23,565 nt of DNA, taken from contig CALCYB010000146.1 of NCBI GenBank assembly GCA_937906485.1, positions 1-23,565 of the forward strand, written 5' to 3'. The translations under genes were made by a program, and so were the position numbers. The notes below the pieces were generated by a model, which did not search any database, had not been told where the DNA came from, and saw only the letters and a program-made list of their open reading frames with translations. This document shows positions 15,198 through 23,511 of this stretch, piece after piece. Source of the stretch: an uncultured Rikenellaceae bacterium. Its GTDB lineage: Bacteria; Bacteroidota; Bacteroidia; Bacteroidales; UBA932. Each line of letters begins with the position of its first letter. Within the stretch, counting starts at the first letter, position 1.

Positions 15198-18100
15198 TTA
15201 ATCTAACTTGATGCTCAAGCCCAAACCACGCAATTCGTGGAGCAGGACATTGAGGGATTCCGGAATACCCGGAGTCGGCATCGGTTCACCTTTGACGATG
15301 GCTTCGTAGGCGCGTGAACGTCCGGTAACATCGTCAGACTTGATGGTAAGGATTTCTTGGAGGATGTTGGAGGCACCGAATGCTTCGAGTGCCCAAACTT
15401 CCATTTCCCCGAAACGTTGACCCCCGAATTGGGCTTTACCGCCAAGAGGCTGTTGCGTAATCAGGGAGTAAGGACCGATTGAGCGGGCGTGCATCTTGTC
15501 ATCAACCATGTGACCGAGCTTGATCATGTAGATCACGCCGACGGTTGCCGGTTGGTCAAACATTTCACCGGTTCCACCATCACGCAGGAAGGTACGACCG
15601 TAGCGGGGAATACCTGCCTTGTCGGTGTATTCACAAATATCCTCCAGGGATGCACCATCAAAGATAGGAGTGCTGAATTTGGTACCCAGTTCCTTGCCGG
15701 CCCATCCGAGAACAGTTTCGTAAATCTGACCCAAGTTCATACGGGAAGGTACGCCCAAGGGGTTCAATACGATGTCCACGGTGGTACCGTCTTCCAGGAA
15801 CGGCATGTCTTCATCACGTACGACTTTGGCAACAATACCTTTGTTACCGTGGCGACCTGCCATCTTGTCTCCGACACGGATCTTACGTTTCTTGGCTACA
15901 TATACTTTTGCCAATTGCATGATACCGTTGGGCAGTTCATCCCCGATGGTGATGTTGTATTTGATCCGTTTGAGCTCAGCATCGTATTCCTTGTAGGCGA
16001 TCAGGTAGTTGTTGATCAGTTTGCGGATCAAGGCGTTGGTGTTCTTGTCCGAAGTCCACTTGACCGGACTTACATTTTCGTAGTTGATACGTTCCAGGTC
16101 GCTGCGGTGGAAGTCTGCACCTTTGGGGATGATCAACGCACCGTACAGGTCGCTGACTCCGTTGGAAGGTTTGTCTTTCACGAGCACCATCAGCTTGTCC
16201 AGGAATTTCGAACGCAGGGCATTGGCCTTCAGGTGGAAGTTCTGTTCAGCTTCTGCGGTCTTGGCCTTGATGTCGCTGTTGCGGCCACGTTTGCCGTCCT
16301 TGAACACTTTGGAGTAGAGTTTCTTTCCGATGATTGTACCGGAGAGGGAAGGAGAGGCCTTCAGGGAAGCATCCTTCACATCACCTGCTTTGTCACCAAA
16401 GATTGCGCGCAAGAGTTTTTCTTCCGGAGAAGGATCACTTTCTCCTTTCGGAGTTACCTTACCGATGAGGATATCTCCCGGTTCGATGCTGGCACCGATG
16501 CGGATGATACCGTTTTCGTCCAGGTCTTTGGTCGCTTCTTCGCTGACGTTGGGAATATCGGAGGTCAGTTCTTCCATACCGCGTTTGGTATCCCGTACTT
16601 CCATGATGTATTCGTCCACATGGATCGAAGTGAAGATGTCTTCGCGGATGATGCGTTCAGAAAGAACAATCGCGTCTTCAAAGTTGTATCCTTTCCAGGG
16701 CATGAAGGCAACTTTCAAGTTGCGTCCCAATGCCAGTTCTCCCTTTTCTGTCGCATAACCTTCGGTCATGATATCACCGGCTTCTACAATCTGTCCGCGT
16801 TTGACAATCGGTTTCAGAAGGATAGAAGTGCTTTGGTTGGTTTTGCGGTAAAGAGGAAGTTTGTAAACGGTCACTTCCGGAGAGAAGCTTACAAAACGCT
16901 CGTTTTCAGTTTGTTCGTATTTTACGTGGATTTCGCGTGCATCTACGTAAACCACTTCACCACGGCGTTCGGCCACCACTTGGGTGCGGGAGTCACGTAC
17001 TACGGCACCTTCCAGACCGGTTCCTACAATCGGGGCTTCAGGCTTGACCAGCGGGACAGCCTGACGCATCATGTTGGATCCCATCAAGGCACGGTTCGCG
17101 TCGTCGTGTTCCAGGAAGGGAATCAAGGATGCAGCGATGGAGGCAATCTGGTTAGGAGCCACGTCCATCAGGTGAACCTGTTCTTTGCTCACTACCGGAT
17201 AGTCGGCTTCGTAACGGCATTTTACACGTTCATCCAGAATGGTACCGTCTTCACCGATGGTTGCATTGGCTTGTGCCACCATCTTTTCTTCTTCTTCCTC
17301 GGCACTCATGTATACGAAACCTTCGTTACTCATGTCCACCACACCGTTGTTTACCTTGCGGTAGGGGGTTTCGATGAAACCGAGTTCATTGATGCGGGCA
17401 TATACGCACAAAGAAGAAATCAGACCGATGTTCGGGCCTTCCGGCGTTTCAATCGGACAAAGACGACCGTAGTGGGTATAGTGAACGTCGCGCACTTCAA
17501 AACCTGCGCGGTCACGGGAAAGACCGCCCGGTCCCAAAGCGGACAGACGACGTTTGTGGGTCATTTCGGCCAGCGGGTTGGTCTGATCCATGAATTGGGA
17601 CAGCTGGCTGGTTCCGAAGAAAGAGTTGATCACCGAAGACAAGGTCTTCGCGTTGATCAGGTCGGTGGGTTTGAACTCTTCGTTGTCACGAACGTTCATT
17701 CTTTCGCGGATGGTACGGGCCATACGGGTCAGACCCACGCTGAATTGGTTGGCCAATTGTTCGCCCACCGTACGGATGCGGCGGTTGCTCAAGTGGTCGA
17801 TGTCATCCACGGTTGCGTGAGCATTGATCAATTGAATCAGGTATTTGATGATTTCAATGATGTCTTGCTTGGTCAGCACGCGGATATCGTTTGCTGTATT
17901 CAGACCCAACTTCTTGTTGAGACGGTAGCGTCCCACTTCACCCAAGTCATAACGTTTGTCTGAGAAGAACAATTTGTCGATGACGTCACGGGCTGTCGCT
18001 TCGTCAGGCGGTTCTGAAGAACGCAACTGGCGGTAAGTGTGGATGATCGCCTCAATTTCCGAGTTACAGGTATCTTTCTGCAGCGTATTGTGAATTATGG

Positions 18101-19016
18101 TAAAGTCGCTGGCATCCGGGCTGTCGGTATGGAACAGGATGGTTTCCGCACCAGAATCCAGAATGCTTTCGATGTGATCTTCTTCCAAAATGGTCTCACG
18201 GTCAACGATGATTTCGTTCCGTTCGATGTAAACCACTTCTCCGGTATCTTCATCCACGAAGTCTTCGTTCCATTTCTTGAGGATACGGCCGGCCAGTTTG
18301 CGGCCCACGTTCTTTCTCAAGTTTTCTTCCGTCACTTGTACTTCTTCTGCCAATCCGAAGATATCGAGAATATCTTTATCGCTCTCGTAACCGATTGCAC
18401 GCAGCAAGGTGGTCACGGGTAATTTCTTTTTACGATCGATGTATGCGTACATCACGTTGTTGATGTCGGTGGCAAACTCGATCCAGGATCCTTTGAAAGG
18501 AATGATCCGGGCAGAGTACAATTTGGTTCCGTTGGCGTGGAGGCTTTGGCCAAAGAATACGCCGGGAGAACGGTGCAGTTGGGATACGACAATCCGTTCC
18601 GATCCGTTGATTACGAATGTACCGCGGGGGGTCATGTAAGGGATGGTACCCAGATAGACATCCTCGTCTCCGGTTTCGAATCCTTCGTTTTCAGGATCGT
18701 TGCAGTCAAGTTTGAGCTTGGCTTTGAGGGGAACACTGTAGGTAAGGCCTCTTTCCAGACACTCTTCGATGGAGTACCGGGGAGGATCGATGAAGTAATC
18801 GACAAACTCCAATACGAAGTTGTTGCGGGTATCCGTAATGGGGAAGATTTCTTGGAATACCTTGTACAGTCCTTCGTTCCGGCGATTTTCGGCAGTCGTG
18901 TCCAATTGGAAGAAATCCTTGAAGGACTTCAATTGAACCTCAAGAAAATCCGGGTACTCAAGGAGAGATTTTGAGGTCGCGAATGTAATCCGCTGATTAT
19001 TTGTTTTTTGCGACAT
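15198..19016 (-). CDS. rpoB: RNA polymerase subunit beta
   Basis: Second catalytic subunit of RNA polymerase, 1272 residues from the ATG at 19016 (MSQKTNNQRI). The frame stays open to 19073, but that extension has no family support and would run through the intergenic hairpin side. The rifampicin-pocket cluster is present with D477, H487 and S492, equivalent to E. coli D516, H526 and S531, so there is no classic resistance change at these three positions. Other landmarks are ETPEGPNIGLISSL, the KMAGRHGNKG segment near the active site, and the C-terminal GKAQFGGQRFGEMEVWALEAFGA clamp anchor. It is separated from rplL by 97 bases containing a hairpin, and is followed by rpoC after 37 bases. Confidence 0.99.
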   Translation of the reverse strand: MSQKTNNQRITFATSKSLLEYPDFLEVQLKSFKDFFQLDTTAENRRNEGLYKVFQEIFPITDTRNNFVLEFVDYFIDPPRYSIEECLERGLTYSVPLKAKLKLDCNDPENEGFETGDEDVYLGTIPYMTPRGTFVINGSERIVVSQLHRSPGVFFGQSLHANGTKLYSARIIPFKGSWIEFATDINNVMYAYIDRKKKLPVTTLLRAIGYESDKDILDIFGLAEEVQVTEENLRKNVGRKLAGRILKKWNEDFVDEDTGEVVYIERNEIIVDRETILEEDHIESILDSGAETILFHTDSPDASDFTIIHNTLQKDTCNSEIEAIIHTYRQLRSSEPPDEATARDVIDKLFFSDKRYDLGEVGRYRLNKKLGLNTANDIRVLTKQDIIEIIKYLIQLINAHATVDDIDHLSNRRIRTVGEQLANQFSVGLTRMARTIRERMNVRDNEEFKPTDLINAKTLSSVINSFFGTSQLSQFMDQTNPLAEMTHKRRLSALGPGGLSRDRAGFEVRDVHYTHYGRLCPIETPEGPNIGLISSLCVYARINELGFIETPYRKVNNGVVDMSNEGFVYMSAEEEEEKMVAQANATIGEDGTILDERVKCRYEADYPVVSKEQVHLMDVAPNQIASIAASLIPFLEHDDANRALMGSNMMRQAVPLVKPEAPIVGTGLEGAVVRDSRTQVVAERRGEVVYVDAREIHVKYEQTENERFVSFSPEVTVYKLPLYRKTNQSTSILLKPIVKRGQIVEAGDIMTEGYATEKGELALGRNLKVAFMPWKGYNFEDAIVLSERIIREDIFTSIHVDEYIMEVRDTKRGMEELTSDIPNVSEEATKDLDENGIIRIGASIEPGDILIGKVTPKGESDPSPEEKLLRAIFGDKAGDVKDASLKASPSLSGTIIGKKLYSKVFKDGKRGRNSDIKAKTAEAEQNFHLKANALRSKFLDKLMVLVKDKPSNGVSDLYGALIIPKGADFHRSDLERINYENVSPVKWTSDKNTNALIRKLINNYLIAYKEYDAELKRIKYNITIGDELPNGIMQLAKVYVAKKRKIRVGDKMAGRHGNKGIVAKVVRDEDMPFLEDGTTVDIVLNPLGVPSRMNLGQIYETVLGWAGKELGTKFSTPIFDGASLEDICEYTDKAGIPRYGRTFLRDGGTGEMFDQPATVGVIYMIKLGHMVDDKMHARSIGPYSLITQQPLGGKAQFGGQRFGEMEVWALEAFGASNILQEILTIKSDDVTGRSRAYEAIVKGEPMPTPGIPESLNVLLHELRGLGLSIKLD

Positions 19017-19054
19017 TGTTTTGGGGTTAGGTTGAAAATAACTAAAAAAACGAC

Positions 19055-19087
19055 AAAAAGGTTTAGAGTCCAAAGAGACTCTAAACC
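19055..19087 (-). terminator. Hairpin with U-tract between rplL and rpoB (probable attenuator)
   Basis: On the minus strand GGTTTAGAGTC and GACTCTAAACC form a perfect 11-bp stem with a six-base loop, followed by TTTTT, three bases, and another seven T. It looks like an intrinsic terminator placed inside the rpl-rpo transcript. In E. coli the same gap holds a partial terminator and an RNase III site that lower rpoBC relative to rplJL; the same role here is inferred. Confidence 0.75.
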
Positions 19088-19113
19088 TGAATTCCCTAAG
19101 GGATTAAGCGTGT

Positions 19114-19488
19114 TTATTTAATTTCAACTTCTCCACCAGCTTCTTCGAGGGCTGCTTTTACTTGTTCAGCTTCGGCTTTAGAAACTTTTTCTTTGATCGG
19201 AGCGGGTGCTTTGTCAACGAGTTCTTTAGCTTCTTTCAAACCGAGACCGGTCAGTTCTTTAACAACTTTCACGATTTGCAGTTTAGCTTGACCGGGAGAG
19301 GTCAAAATAACGTCGAATTGAGTTTGTTCAGCTTCTGCTGCTGCGCCAGCTGCTGCGGGAGCTGCTACTGCTACAGCTGCTGCTGCAGGTTCGATTCCAT
19401 ATTCTTCTTTAAGAATTTTTGCCAATTCTTGAACGTCTTTTACAGTAAGATTTACCAATTCTTCTGCAAGGTTTTTGATATCTGCCAT
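19114..19488 (-). CDS. rplL: 50S ribosomal protein L7/L12
   Basis: Stalk protein of the large subunit that recruits and activates translational GTPases; present in several copies per ribosome, bound through L10. It has 124 residues: an N-terminal dimerisation helix pair (about 1-36), an Ala-rich hinge (about 35-55) and the C-terminal factor-binding domain with GLGLKEAKELVDKAPAPIKE. It lies 33 bases after rplJ and is followed by the 97-base gap with the attenuator-like hairpin. Confidence 0.98.
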   Translation of the reverse strand: MADIKNLAEELVNLTVKDVQELAKILKEEYGIEPAAAAVAVAAPAAAGAAAEAEQTQFDVILTSPGQAKLQIVKVVKELTGLGLKEAKELVDKAPAPIKEKVSKAEAEQVKAALEEAGGEVEIK

Positions 19489-19521
19489 AGTTGTATAAAA
19501 TTTAATAATTGTTTCTGATTG

Positions 19522-20043
19522 TTATTCTTTTTCTGATACAGTTTGCACGAGACCTGCGATCACTCCGCCACCAGCTGCTTGGAGAGCAGAGATAACGTTC
19601 TTAGCAGGTGATTGCAGCAAGGTGATGATGTCACCGATGAGTTCTTCGCGAGACTTGATGTTCACGAGAGCATCGAGGTTTTCTGCACCCAGGTAAGCGC
19701 AATCTTGAACCAATGCACTCTTCAACACCGGTTTACCCATTCTTTCTGCAAATTCTTTGATCAATTTAGCAGGACCGTTGGGAGTAGTGGTAAACATCAC
19801 TGCGGTGGGACCTTCGAGGGTAGGGATCAAGGAAGCAGCTTCAGCTGAACCTTTTTCGATAACCTTCGACAAGAGGGTATTCTTTACGACAACCAATTTG
19901 ATGTCTTTCTCAAAGCAAGCACGACGAAGTTCAGAAGTTTGTTCTGCGTTCAGCCCGGCAATGTCAGTAACATAGAAGTCGGGGGTTTGCTCCAGTTGTG
20001 CTGCGATAGCTTCAATAATTTGTGCTTTTTCTTCTCTTCTCAT
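19522..20043 (-). CDS. rplJ: 50S ribosomal protein L10
   Basis: Base of the ribosomal stalk, binding 23S rRNA with its N-terminal domain and L7/L12 dimers with its C-terminal helix. Its 173 residues are normal. The N-terminus MRREEKAQIIEAIAAQLE and the core LRRACFEKDIKLVVVKNTL are typical. It starts only 12 bases after the rplA stop, so the L10 leader RNA that controls this gene in many bacteria has no room in the intergenic gap; any such element would have to overlap the 3' end of rplA. Confidence 0.98.
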   Translation of the reverse strand: MRREEKAQIIEAIAAQLEQTPDFYVTDIAGLNAEQTSELRRACFEKDIKLVVVKNTLLSKVIEKGSAEAASLIPTLEGPTAVMFTTTPNGPAKLIKEFAERMGKPVLKSALVQDCAYLGAENLDALVNIKSREELIGDIITLLQSPAKNVISALQAAGGGVIAGLVQTVSEKE

Positions 20044-20055
20044 AACTCTAAATTA

Positions 20056-20757
20056 TTATTCAGCAGCACTGAAAGTTTTATTGTCTATACAAATACCAGG
20101 GCTCATGGTTGATGACAGGTAAACGCTCTTCACATAAGTACCTTTCAGAGCCTGAGGTTTCAGTTTCAGGATGGTATTCAACAATTCTTGGGCGTTTTCT
20201 GCCAACTTAACGGCATCAAAAGATACCTTGCCGATAGAAGCGTGAACGATACCGGTCTTGTCAACCTTGAAGTCAATCTTACCAGCTTTCACTTCTTTAA
20301 CAGCATTGGCGATATCCATGGTTACGGTACCGGTCTTGGGGTTCGGCATCAAGCCACGAGGACCGAGGATACGGCCGATAGGACCGATCTTAGCCATAAC
20401 AGAAGGAGTACAGATAATCACATCCACATCTGTCCATCCACCTTTGATTTGTTCAATATAGTCATCCAACCCAACGTGGTCAGCACCAGCTTCGCGAGCT
20501 TCAGCTTCCTTGTCAGGGGTACACAATACCAATACGCGAGTCTGTTTCCCGGTTCCGTGAGGAAGAGTCACGACGCCACGCACCATTTGGTTAGCTTTAC
20601 GAGGGTCAACACCCAAACGAACTGCCAAATCCACAGAAGCGTTAAATTTGGTGTAGGTGATCTCCTTTACCAAGTTACAAGCTTCCAACAATTTGTATTG
20701 TTTGGTTGAATCAACCTTCTCTACAGCTATTTTTTGATTTTTAGTTAATTTACTCAT
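20056..20757 (-). CDS. rplA: 50S ribosomal protein L1
   Basis: L1 stalk protein, involved in release of E-site tRNA and in many bacteria a translational repressor of rplKA. It has 233 residues, with the family signature near GPRGLMPNPKTGTV and the segment NFDA-equivalent KFNASVDLAVRLGVDPRK. It lies 9 bases after the rplK stop and is surely co-transcribed. Confidence 0.98.
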   Translation of the reverse strand: MSKLTKNQKIAVEKVDSTKQYKLLEACNLVKEITYTKFNASVDLAVRLGVDPRKANQMVRGVVTLPHGTGKQTRVLVLCTPDKEAEAREAGADHVGLDDYIEQIKGGWTDVDVIICTPSVMAKIGPIGRILGPRGLMPNPKTGTVTMDIANAVKEVKAGKIDFKVDKTGIVHASIGKVSFDAVKLAENAQELLNTILKLKPQALKGTYVKSVYLSSTMSPGICIDNKTFSAAE

Positions 20758-20766
20758 AGCGTGTGA

Positions 20767-21213
20767 TTATTTTACATCGGCAGGAAACGTTCCGTCCACT
20801 TGAATACCCATACTTCTTGCAGTACCGGCAACCATTCTCATTGCTGAGCCCAGAGTAAATGCATTCATGTCAGGCATTTTGTCTTGAGCAATAGCTCTCA
20901 CTTGTTCCCAAGTGATGGTGGCCACTTTTTTACGGTTCGGTTCAGCAGAACCTGAAGAAACTTTGGCAGCTTCCTTCAATTGAACAGCAACGGGGGGTTG
21001 CTTTACAACGAACGTAAATGATTTATCACTGTAAACGGTGATAATCACAGGCAAAACTTTTCCGGCTTTGTCTTGGGTACGAGCATTAAATTGCTTGCAG
21101 AAATCCATAATGTTCACACCCTTAGAACCCAATGCAGGTCCTACCGGAGGTGACGGATTGGCAGCTCCGCCTTTGATCTGCAATTTAATAAATGCGGCAA
21201 CTTCTTTAGCCAT
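20767..21213 (-). CDS. rplK: 50S ribosomal protein L11
   Basis: Part of the GTPase-associated centre, binding 23S rRNA helices 43/44 together with the thiostrepton site, and needed for RelA-type stringent signalling where that exists. Its 148 residues are normal. The proline-rich N-terminal element NPSPPVGPALGSKGVNIMDF and the C-terminal RNA-binding region ending in GTARSMGIQV are visible. It starts 17 bases after the nusG stop, too close for a separate L1-binding leader of usual size. Confidence 0.98.
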   Translation of the reverse strand: MAKEVAAFIKLQIKGGAANPSPPVGPALGSKGVNIMDFCKQFNARTQDKAGKVLPVIITVYSDKSFTFVVKQPPVAVQLKEAAKVSSGSAEPNRKKVATITWEQVRAIAQDKMPDMNAFTLGSAMRMVAGTARSMGIQVDGTFPADVK

Positions 21214-21230
21214 AATGTTTTCTGATTGAT

Positions 21231-21794
21231 TTATTCTTTAACTACTTGAACGAAATTTAATTCCAAAAGGGTCTTTCTTCCGAAGATCTTGACCACAACT
21301 TTGAGTTTCTTCTTGTCTTGCAACACTTCTTCGATGGTACCATCAAATCCGTTGAAGGGGCCATCCACAATTTTCACTGCTTCACCCACAATGAACGGAG
21401 TGATGTTTTCTTCTTCTTGTTCGAGAAGTTCGTCAACTTGACCGAGAATCTTATTTACTTCAGCTTGTCTGAGCGGAACAGGCTTTTTGTCCTTTCCGTC
21501 TTTGCTGTCTTTTTCTGTGAGGAATCCCGATACATGAGTGATGTTGCGGATAATGTGCTGCAATTCACCGGTCAGATGGGCCTCAAGCATAATATAACCC
21601 GGATAGAGAATTCTCTCCGAGCTTACTTTTTTTCCATTTTTAACCTGATAAATTTTTTCAGTCGGGATCAGAACTTGAGAAACCAAATGACCGAGACCCA
21701 AGACTTTGATCTCGTTCTCGATTAATTCTTTGGCTTTCTTCTCTTTCCCACCCGCAGCACGAACCACGTACCACTTTTTTTCGAAATCACCCAT
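21231..21794 (-). CDS. nusG: Transcription elongation factor NusG
   Basis: Binds the RNA polymerase clamp, affects pausing, and can couple transcription to Rho or to the ribosome. It has 187 residues: an NGN domain at about 7-115 (KWYVVRAAGGKEKKAKE, RILYPGYIMLEA, VSGFL) and a KOW domain at about 133-187 (VGEAVKIVDGPFNGFDGTIEEV). Its place between secE and rplK marks it as the housekeeping NusG, not one of the specialised UpxY-like paralogues that act on capsule operons in this phylum. It begins 5 bases after the secE stop. Confidence 0.97.
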   Translation of the reverse strand: MGDFEKKWYVVRAAGGKEKKAKELIENEIKVLGLGHLVSQVLIPTEKIYQVKNGKKVSSERILYPGYIMLEAHLTGELQHIIRNITHVSGFLTEKDSKDGKDKKPVPLRQAEVNKILGQVDELLEQEEENITPFIVGEAVKIVDGPFNGFDGTIEEVLQDKKKLKVVVKIFGRKTLLELNFVQVVKE

Positions 21795-21800
21795 AGCTTT

Positions 21801-21995
21801 TTAGTACAGCATGTTGTAAATAAAAGTCATCAAGTGACGGAACACAAAGTCCATCGCAGCAATTACGAGTGCAAAGATTACAGAAGCTACCATAACCAAA
21901 ACGGCAGAACTTTGCAGTTCAGACCATGTCGGCCAACTTGTCTTCTGGGTCAGCTCGGTGTAAGAATCTTTTAGATAAACACTAAATTTGCTCAT
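21801..21995 (-). CDS. secE: Preprotein translocase subunit SecE
   Basis: Essential clamp subunit of the SecYEG channel in the inner membrane. The short single-span form is used: 64 residues with an amphipathic N-terminal helix containing ELTQKTSWPTWSEL and one membrane span at about 29-53. The start is set at 21995 (MSKFSVYLKD); the frame is open further upstream to 22115, but that extension runs across the downstream side of tRNA-Trp and into the tRNA itself, so it is not coding. The distance from tRNA-Trp is 90 bases. Confidence 0.96.
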   Translation of the reverse strand: MSKFSVYLKDSYTELTQKTSWPTWSELQSSAVLVMVASVIFALVIAAMDFVFRHLMTFIYNMLY

Positions 21996-22056
21996 TTTTT
22001 TTGTTTTGGTGGTAATGGCAGTGGAAGCTTTTGCTATTACCGATTTTAAAATAATA

Positions 22057-22076
22057 ACAGATGCGTAACCATCTGT
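22057..22076 (-). other. Short hairpin between tRNA-Trp and secE
   Basis: ACAGATG and CATCTGT form a 7-bp stem with a six-base loop about 10 bases after the tRNA 3' end. The bases after it on the minus strand are AT-rich (TATTATTTT) but not a true U-run, so it is more likely a processing or stability element than a terminator. Confidence 0.4.
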
Positions 22077-22085
22077 ATTAATTTG

Positions 22086-22156
22086 CAGGGGCAGAGCGAT
22101 TCGAACGCCCATCAACGGTTTTGGAGACCGCTATTCTACCCTTGAACTATGCCCCT
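22086..22156 (-). tRNA. tRNA-Trp (anticodon CCA)
   Basis: A full cloverleaf of 71 bases. The acceptor AGGGGCA pairs perfectly with TGCCCCT, the D stem is GTTC/GAAT, the anticodon loop CTCCAAA sits between GCGGT and ACCGT, and the T arm has loop TTCGAAT. The discriminator is G, as expected for tryptophan. The 3' CCA is not encoded (CAA follows). It sits between tuf and secE, an arrangement common in several bacterial phyla. Confidence 0.96.
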
Positions 22157-22191
22157 AAAAAATGGGCTTGACGGAGCCAAGCCCTTTTTTT
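22157..22191 (-). terminator. Terminator-like hairpin between tuf and tRNA-Trp
   Basis: On the minus strand GGGCTTG and CAAGCCC (22184-22164) form a 7-bp stem with a seven-base loop, followed by A and six T. The last T is at 22157, immediately before the first base of tRNA-Trp. Seven A precede the stem. It could end part of the tuf transcript, or serve as a processing point ahead of the tRNA. Confidence 0.75.
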
Positions 22192-22204
22192 ATGTGTGTT
22201 TGGA

Positions 22205-23392
22205 TTAGTCAAACAATTTGGTAACTTGACCTGCACCTACGGTACGACCACCTTCGCGGATTGCGAAACGGAGACCTTCGTTGATAGCAACCGGGTAGAT
22301 CAATTCTACAGTGATGGTTACGTTATCACCAGGCATTACCATATCGGTTCCTTCAGGAAGGGTGATTTCACCGGTAACGTCCAAAGTACGGATGAAGAAT
22401 TGAGGACGATATTTGTTGTGGAACGGAGTGTGACGACCACCTTCGTCTTTCTTCAATACGTAAATTTCAGCTTGGAATTTGCGGTGAGGAGTGATGGTAC
22501 CAGGACGTGCAATAACTTGACCACGTTTGATTTCTTTCTTGTCGATACCACGGAGCAACAGACCTACGTTGTCACCAGCTTCACCTTGGTCCAAAATCTT
22601 ACGGAACATTTCAACACCGGTAACCACTGATTTCTTAGGTTCGTCACCCAGACCAATGATTTGGATTTCTTCGCCAGTGTGGATAACACCAGTTTCGATA
22701 CGACCTGTAGCTACAGTACCACGACCAGTGATTGAGAACACGTCTTCAACCGGCATCAAGAACGGTTTTTCGTTTTCACGCGGCGGAATCGGAATGTATT
22801 CGTCAACTTGAGCCATCAGTTCCATAACTTTTTCTTCCCATTTCGGTTCACCGTTCAATGCACCGAGAGCGGAACCACGGATGATCGGAGCGTTGTCACC
22901 ATCGAAGTTGTAGAAGCTCAACAATTCACGAACTTCCATTTCAACGAGTTCAACCATTTCTTCGTCATCAACCAAGTCAACTTTGTTCAAGAAGACAACG
23001 ATACGGGGTACGTTTACCTGACGAGCGAGCAGGATGTGTTCGCGGGTTTGGGGCATCGGACCGTCGGTAGCAGCTACAACCAAGATAGCACCGTCCATTT
23101 GCGCAGCACCGGTAACCATGTTTTTAACGTAGTCAGCGTGGCCAGGGCAGTCAACGTGAGCGTAGTGACGTGTAGCGGTTTGGTATTCAACGTGTGAAGT
23201 ATTGATAGTAATACCACGTTCTTTTTCTTCGGGAGCGTTGTCGATAGAGTCGAATGAACGCAATTCAGACAGACCTGCTTTTGCCAATACAGTGGTGATA
23301 GCAGCAGTCAAAGTAGTTTTACCGTGGTCAACGTGGCCGATAGTACCAATGTTAACGTGCGGTTTGTCTCTTTTAAAGGTTTCTTTAGCCAT
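22205..23392 (-). CDS. tuf: Elongation factor Tu
   Basis: GTPase that brings aminoacyl-tRNA to the ribosomal A site. It has 395 residues. The P-loop GHVDHGKT is at 19-26, switch I has KERGITI (58-64), the G3 motif DCPGH is at 81-85 with catalytic His85, and the G4 motif NKVD is at 136-139. Domains 2 and 3 follow at about 210-395, with GRGTVATGRIE and the closing EGGRTVGAGQVTKLFD. Codon use is very biased, consistent with one of the most abundant proteins of the cell. It starts 40 bases after the 3' end of tRNA-Thr, and that gap is A/T-rich without a consensus promoter, so it is probably co-transcribed with the upstream tRNAs. Confidence 0.99.
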   Translation of the reverse strand: MAKETFKRDKPHVNIGTIGHVDHGKTTLTAAITTVLAKAGLSELRSFDSIDNAPEEKERGITINTSHVEYQTATRHYAHVDCPGHADYVKNMVTGAAQMDGAILVVAATDGPMPQTREHILLARQVNVPRIVVFLNKVDLVDDEEMVELVEMEVRELLSFYNFDGDNAPIIRGSALGALNGEPKWEEKVMELMAQVDEYIPIPPRENEKPFLMPVEDVFSITGRGTVATGRIETGVIHTGEEIQIIGLGDEPKKSVVTGVEMFRKILDQGEAGDNVGLLLRGIDKKEIKRGQVIARPGTITPHRKFQAEIYVLKKDEGGRHTPFHNKYRPQFFIRTLDVTGEITLPEGTDMVMPGDNVTITVELIYPVAINEGLRFAIREGGRTVGAGQVTKLFD

Positions 23393-23432
23393 ATCTTTAT
23401 GTTTTTAAAGTATTATATACAAAAAAAGGCGG

Positions 23433-23504
23433 AGCCGGTGGTGAGAATTGAACTCACGACCTCTTCCTTACCAAGGAAGCGCTCTACCCCTGAGCTACAC
23501 TGGC
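23433..23504 (-). tRNA. tRNA-Thr (anticodon GGT)
   Basis: A 72-base cloverleaf: acceptor GCCAGTG/CACCGGC, D stem GCTC/GAGC, anticodon arm CTTCC-TTGGTAA-GGAAG, T arm GTGAG-TTCAATT-CTCAC, discriminator U. The acceptor has one mismatch, A4 against C69. CCA is not fully encoded (CCG follows). It lies just upstream of tuf and 7 bases after tRNA-Gly, reproducing the tRNA-tuf arrangement known from other bacteria. Confidence 0.95.
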
Positions 23505-23511
23505 GTAGTTG

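Noticed and set aside
15489..17963. Open frame of 824 codons on the strand opposite rpoB
   Set aside because: Antisense to intact rpoB. Its composition (many F, V, H, Q and D in shadow pattern) reflects the codon bias of rpoB, and it has no recognisable domain.
19017..19073. Longer N-terminus for RpoB from an ATG at 19073
   Set aside because: The added residues come from the U-tract and hairpin region and do not resemble RpoB; MSQKTNN at 19016 fits the family.
21996..22115. N-terminal extension of secE reaching into tRNA-Trp
   Set aside because: It would translate tRNA sequence; SecE of normal short form starts at 21995.
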